Source: Colimorpha_A sp900556615 (GTDB lineage: Bacteria > Bacillota > Clostridia > Oscillospirales > CAG-272). Taken from it: a DNA stretch of 8,917 bases. The stretch covers positions 1-8,917 of the forward strand of contig CAVBUH010000048.1 of assembly GCA_963598415.1 (NCBI GenBank), read 5' to 3'. Each line of letters opens with the position of its first letter. Position 1 is the stretch's first letter. Shown in pieces: positions 6,565-8,917 of this stretch. The translations under genes were made by a program, and so were the position numbers. The notes under the pieces are model-generated. The model saw nothing but the letters and a program-made list of their open reading frames with translations, had not been told where the DNA came from and ran no database searches.

Positions 6565-6779
6565 CTTAAGGAACTTTTTGAAAAAAGTTCCTTAAGAATC
6601 TTCAAAAACTTTGATCTGCCGAAAACGTCGTTTTCGGCTGTTTTTATCTTCCGCTTGTTGTGGGATTTGACGGCAAAATCTCTGCTGTCCTTTGAGAAAA
6701 ACGCAGTTTTTCTCTTATCAGAAGTTTTTGCGGGTTTTAGGGAGCTTTTTTCAAAAAGCTCCCTAAAGGGGAATCGCCC
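6565..6779. repeat. Multi-hairpin repeat, copy 4 (rearranged, two-sided)
   Basis: This short copy has palindrome a at both ends in opposite orientation, with different stem sequences: CTTAAGGAAC/GTTCCTTAAG at 6565-6596 and TTTAGGGAGC/GCTCCCTAAA at 6736-6767. From the left it continues as a + orientation copy, through AAAAACTTTGAT to palindrome c (6619-6637). From the right it reads as a - orientation copy, through AGTTTTTGCGGG to palindrome b (6694-6714). Palindromes d, e and the tandem units are missing. It fills the gap between two convergent transcription units. Confidence 0.8.
6618..6645 (+). terminator. Probable terminator of the PHP phosphatase gene, formed by repeat palindrome c
   Basis: Stem GCCGAAAAC/GTTTTCGGC (6618-6626 and 6630-6638) with a three-base loop is followed by TG and then TTTTT (6641-6645). 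It lies 65 bases after the stop at 6552. This is the repeat's own palindrome c, here next to a T-run, so the element seems to supply the terminator. It is a prediction from structure only. Confidence 0.6.
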
Positions 6780-6823
6780 GCAGGTGCATCATCAAGGCGC
6801 AGGTGTGAGCCGCCGGTGTTGCC

Positions 6824-7084
6824 TTAAATAATTTCCATGCTCTCCAGCTTCCGCAGAAATTCCGAAATATCCCGTACGGCGGTTTCCCTGTCGATTTCGT
6901 ATTCCTTCAGTACCGCCGTTACGATTTCTTCCTCCGTCTCAGCGCCGGGTAGAATATCCCATATAAACGCACCAAGCTCATTGAGGGCAAAAAGACCGTT
7001 GCTTTCAAGAGTCGATTTTCCTACCGGAACAAGAATACAGTCTCCGGCGATCTCTCTTTTTATAAGCTCCTTTTTTATCTTCAT
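6824..7084 (-). CDS. PqqD-family peptide-binding chaperone
   Basis: An 86-residue protein of the PqqD family (winged-helix RiPP recognition fold). Typical features are an N-terminal strand region with ILVPVGKSTLESNGLFALNELGAFIWDIL (residues 17-45, shown in pieces here as ILVPVG, NGLFALNE and AFIWDIL), then EEEIV and a helical C-terminus with EYEID. In known systems such proteins hold the leader of a ribosomal peptide and present it to a partner radical SAM/SPASM enzyme; the partner is the upstream gene here. PQQ itself is not implied, as no pqqA, B, C or E companions are seen. The start at 7084 is chosen because GGAG lies 8 bases upstream. The frame is open back to an ATG at 7204, but that start has no ribosome binding site and the added residues do not resemble the family. 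Last visible gene of the - strand operon. Confidence 0.88.
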   Translation of the reverse strand: MKIKKELIKREIAGDCILVPVGKSTLESNGLFALNELGAFIWDILPGAETEEEIVTAVLKEYEIDRETAVRDISEFLRKLESMEII

Positions 7085-7086
7085 AA

Positions 7087-7161
7087 TTAATTCTCCATTC
7101 CACCGCCCGAAGCGGCATGAACCATAACGAAATTCACTTGTATTTTCAAGAAAAACAAAAT
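7087..7161 (-). CDS. Candidate tiny peptide ORF between the radical SAM and PqqD genes (non-ATG start)
   Basis: The frame gives a 24-residue peptide if started at ATT 7161 (TTG at 7158 is next), ending HAASGGGMEN. A perfect AAAGGAG (7176-7170) lies 8 bases before the ATT, and no other gene starts behind that site. The stop (7089-7087) is 2 bases before the PqqD start, and the PqqD ribosome binding site lies inside its last codons, an arrangement expected of coupled genes. The N-terminal half is hydrophobic, followed by a Ser-Gly-Gly-Gly tail. An internal ATG (7125) would give only 12 residues. Against it: the start codon is rare, the frame is very short, and the same bases are open in the PqqD frame. 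It could be a modified-peptide precursor, or no gene at all. Confidence 0.3.
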   Translation of the reverse strand: MLFFLKIQVNFVMVHAASGGGMEN

Positions 7162-7213
7162 AGGCGGGACTCCTTTCTGCGAAGAAGCCGTGTATAAAAA
7201 CCATCCGCTTCTG

Positions 7214-8365
7214 TCATACGCCGAGCCTATCTTCCGCGTGCTCCTCTTTCCGGAATAACGATTCACCGTCATCCGAAGCCGCATACAGTTCGGTCAGGCG
7301 GGCTATTTCACCGGTCATACGGCAGACATATTCCGGTGGTTGGTTATAACCGCCCGTTTCCGACTCGTTTACCGCCGCGCAAATACAGCAGATATTTCTT
7401 TTTGCACAGGATGTACAAGCGGCAGGAAGCTTTATTTCAGAGGTTTTTTCCCTTATCTCTTTCCATGCGGCGGCAAAACCGGTTTTGAGCGGATACGCCT
7501 CCGGCGCCGTCATAAGACCACAGGGAAGCATCCTTCCGTCCCATGTAAGCCAGAAGCTTGCACTGCCCGCACGGCATCTCATTCCTTCCCCGGACGGGTC
7601 CAAAGCACAGTCTTCACGCTCACAAATGCCCTTTTTCATGTTCTCGGCTCTTTGTTTAAATTCCTCGCGGGAAAACCTCAGACGGTCGTACCGGACAGAG
7701 GTCTCCGCCGCCTCCAGCGGATCCATACGGTTCCCTTTTCCCGGTTCTCCGCCGAGACGCCGGGGCGGGTACATATAAGCCGAGGTTTTTATATGAACGC
7801 CGAGCTCCTTCGCGGTCTGTAAAATCTCCCCGATATCTCCGGCGTTATACTGCGTAAGCGAAACATTGAGTCTGACGTCTATTCCGCGGGCACGCAAAGC
7901 TTTGATATTATTTATCACTTTCTCATGGCAGGAAACTCCGCACATCCGGTAATATGTTTCCTCACTGTTTCCGTAAAGGGAAATATTGAGGCGGAACGGC
8001 GGATCTTCTGCCAAGCGCTCTATGATTTCATCATTCAGCAAAGAACCGTTGGAATTTACCGAGAGCAAAAGTCCCATCCTCTTCATTCCATCAAATATTT
8101 CAAAAAAATCCTCTCTTATAAAGGGTTCCCCTCCGGTCAAAAGCGCAAAAACCATTCCCTGCCGACATGCCTCCTCCGCCAGACCGAGCCACTGATCGGC
8201 GGTAAGCTCTCTTTCCCGCATTCCCTCGTTGCCGTTATGCACATAGCACATCGGACATCTGAAATTACATCTTGAAGTAAGCTCAAAATTTCCCGATACC
8301 GGCAAACCGAGCCTGCTGCCCTTGGCATGGAGATAGGTTGACAAATAGGGTTCTTCTCTATTCAT
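7214..8365 (-). CDS. Radical SAM/SPASM peptide-modifying enzyme
   Basis: A 383-residue enzyme. The radical SAM [4Fe-4S] motif CNFRCPMC lies at 33-40 (C33, C37, C40), preceded by the usual ELTSR, and the SAM-binding GGEP motif is at 78-81. The C-terminal SPASM region holds Cys248, 253, 264, 282, 317, 320, 326, 327, 329 and 348, in the pattern CRAG..DG..LPCG..CTSC......C.C. This suggests one or two auxiliary Fe-S clusters. SPASM enzymes of this build modify ribosomal peptides or proteins by radical chemistry such as C-C, thioether or ether cross-links. The downstream PqqD-like gene supports a peptide substrate. The start follows AAAGG at a long 12-base spacing, and the ATG overlaps the stop of a short upstream frame. 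No strong promoter is visible upstream. Oxygen-sensitive and cytoplasmic. The exact product is unknown. Confidence 0.92.
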   Translation of the reverse strand: MNREEPYLSTYLHAKGSRLGLPVSGNFELTSRCNFRCPMCYVHNGNEGMRERELTADQWLGLAEEACRQGMVFALLTGGEPFIREDFFEIFDGMKRMGLLLSVNSNGSLLNDEIIERLAEDPPFRLNISLYGNSEETYYRMCGVSCHEKVINNIKALRARGIDVRLNVSLTQYNAGDIGEILQTAKELGVHIKTSAYMYPPRRLGGEPGKGNRMDPLEAAETSVRYDRLRFSREEFKQRAENMKKGICEREDCALDPSGEGMRCRAGSASFWLTWDGRMLPCGLMTAPEAYPLKTGFAAAWKEIREKTSEIKLPAACTSCAKRNICCICAAVNESETGGYNQPPEYVCRMTGEIARLTELYAASDDGESLFRKEEHAEDRLGV

Positions 8366-8457
8366 TGTTTAGACTGACCTTTCATATGGACCGCATGAAG
8401 CTTATATCCGCTTTTCCAACAAGCCGAAAATTCACGCTTTTTCTTTTTTTGCGCCAA
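8362..8457 (-). CDS. Candidate short leader or peptide ORF overlapping the radical SAM start
   Basis: An open frame of 31 codons can be read from TTG 8457, with KKKKREFSACWKSGYK near its start and MKGQSKQ at its end; its TGA overlaps the enzyme's ATG (ATGA). An ATG in the same frame at 8385 would leave only the last 7 residues. The overlap is what a coupled leader or precursor gene would show. Against it: there is no clear ribosome binding site, the start is non-ATG, and the stretch is A-rich, so it may be an accident. It is recorded because precursor genes of this enzyme class are short and usually adjacent. Confidence 0.2.
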   Translation of the reverse strand: MAQKKKKREFSACWKSGYKLHAVHMKGQSKQ

Positions 8458-8475
8458 AAATGATTGCTTCTTAAA

Positions 8476-8740
8476 TGGGGCGTTGCCCCATACCCCATTT
8501 AAGCCCTTTTTGAAAAAAGGGCTTAAAAATCCCAAAAACTTTTGATAAGAGAAAAACTCCGTTTTTCTCAGAGGATAAGTAAAGCTTCGCTTAAAGCCTT
8601 ATTTCTTGCCAAGAGGCTGCGCACTTCCGCAAAAATTTATAATCCCTCCGCCGAAAACACCGTTTTCGGCTTATCCTTCTTTCCCTCTTTCTTTTCAAGA
8701 AAGAGGCGGGGACGGGGCAGCGCCCCGCGCGTCCTTTCTA
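8476..8740 (+). repeat. Multi-hairpin intergenic repeat, copy 5 (complete short form)
   Basis: Cleanest copy: f at 8476-8490 (TGGGGC/GCCCCA), a at 8498-8527, b at 8549-8569, one tandem unit before c at 8651-8669, d at 8684-8706 and e at 8713-8727. The next f at 8741 opens copy 6, giving a 265-base unit. Same orientation as copy 1. It has one ~40-bp internal unit where copy 1 has three. It starts about 110 bases upstream of the radical SAM gene, which is transcribed away from it. Confidence 0.92.
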
Positions 8741-8917
8741 TGGGGCGTTGCCCCATACCCCATTCAGGAGGCTTTTTGAAAAAAGCCCCTGAAAACCCCA
8801 AAAACTTTGATAAGAGAAAAACTCCGTTTTTCTCAGAGGATAAGTAAACCTTTGCTTAAAGACTTATTTCTTGCCAAGAGGCTGCGCACTTCCGCAAAAA
8901 TTTATAATCCCTCCGCC
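8741..8917 (+). repeat. Multi-hairpin intergenic repeat, copy 6 (tandem to copy 5, cut by window end)
   Basis: It follows copy 5 head to tail. Over the 177 bases visible it keeps copy 5's register exactly (offset 265): f is at 8741-8755, b is nearly identical, and the last 50 or so bases match. The main difference is palindrome a, where TTTAAGCCC/GGGCTTAAA has become TCAGGAGGC/GCCCCTGA. The array probably continues beyond the window. Confidence 0.9.

Noticed and set aside
6824..7204. 126-residue version of the PqqD-like protein starting at 7204
   Set aside because: There is no ribosome binding site at 7204, the extra 40 residues do not fit the family, and a good GGAG precedes the start at 7084.
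8542..8847. 101-codon open frame through repeat copies 5 and 6
   Set aside because: It is made of palindromic repeat modules; similar short frames appear in other copies but are not conserved and lack ribosome binding sites.

Overview
The window looks like a piece of a low-to-mid GC Gram-positive anaerobe of class Clostridia, most plausibly a gut Oscillospiraceae/Ruminococcaceae-type genome. The reasons are strong AGGAGG-type ribosome binding sites, near-consensus TTGACA-17-TATAAT promoters, tRNAs with encoded CCA, a CpsB/YwqE-type PHP phosphatase, a radical SAM/SPASM plus PqqD pair, and GC-rich multi-hairpin repeats between genes. This placement is an inference from style, not a database match.

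Layout, left to right. A repeat element (1-390) leads into a consensus promoter (391-419) and a two-gene operon (517-3998). The operon encodes both halves of a heterodimeric ABC exporter with one degenerate and one intact ATP site. A second, inverted repeat copy (4012-4359) follows 13 bases after the stop. Next come a small apparently broken coding remnant on the + strand (4434-4608) and, on the - strand, an 80-residue membrane protein with its own promoter. A third repeat copy (5063-5427, inverted) lies next to the terminator of a - strand tRNA-His/tRNA-Arg unit (5492-5652), which has a near-perfect promoter. Divergent from the tRNAs is a single + strand CpsB/YwqE-type phosphatase (5821-6552). 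A rearranged repeat copy (6565-6779) fills the convergent gap to a - strand operon of radical SAM/SPASM enzyme (7214-8365) and PqqD-like protein (6824-7084). Two head-to-tail repeat copies (8476-8740 and 8741 to the window end) lie upstream of that operon.

The most unusual content is the repeat family. Each copy is a string of up to six kinds of perfect or near-perfect palindromes in fixed order (called a, b, c, d, e, f here), with a spacer made of about 40-bp tandem units (three units in copies 1-3, one in copies 5-6). The two arms of palindrome a change together between copies while its centre stays constant, which points to conservation of structure rather than of primary sequence. The copies surround nearly every transcription unit in the window.

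The second candidate novelty is the radical SAM/PqqD operon. PqqD-like proteins usually hand a peptide substrate to the partner radical SAM enzyme, but no ordinary precursor gene is visible. Two very short coupled reading frames, one between the two genes and one overlapping the start of the enzyme gene, are weak candidates for the substrate.
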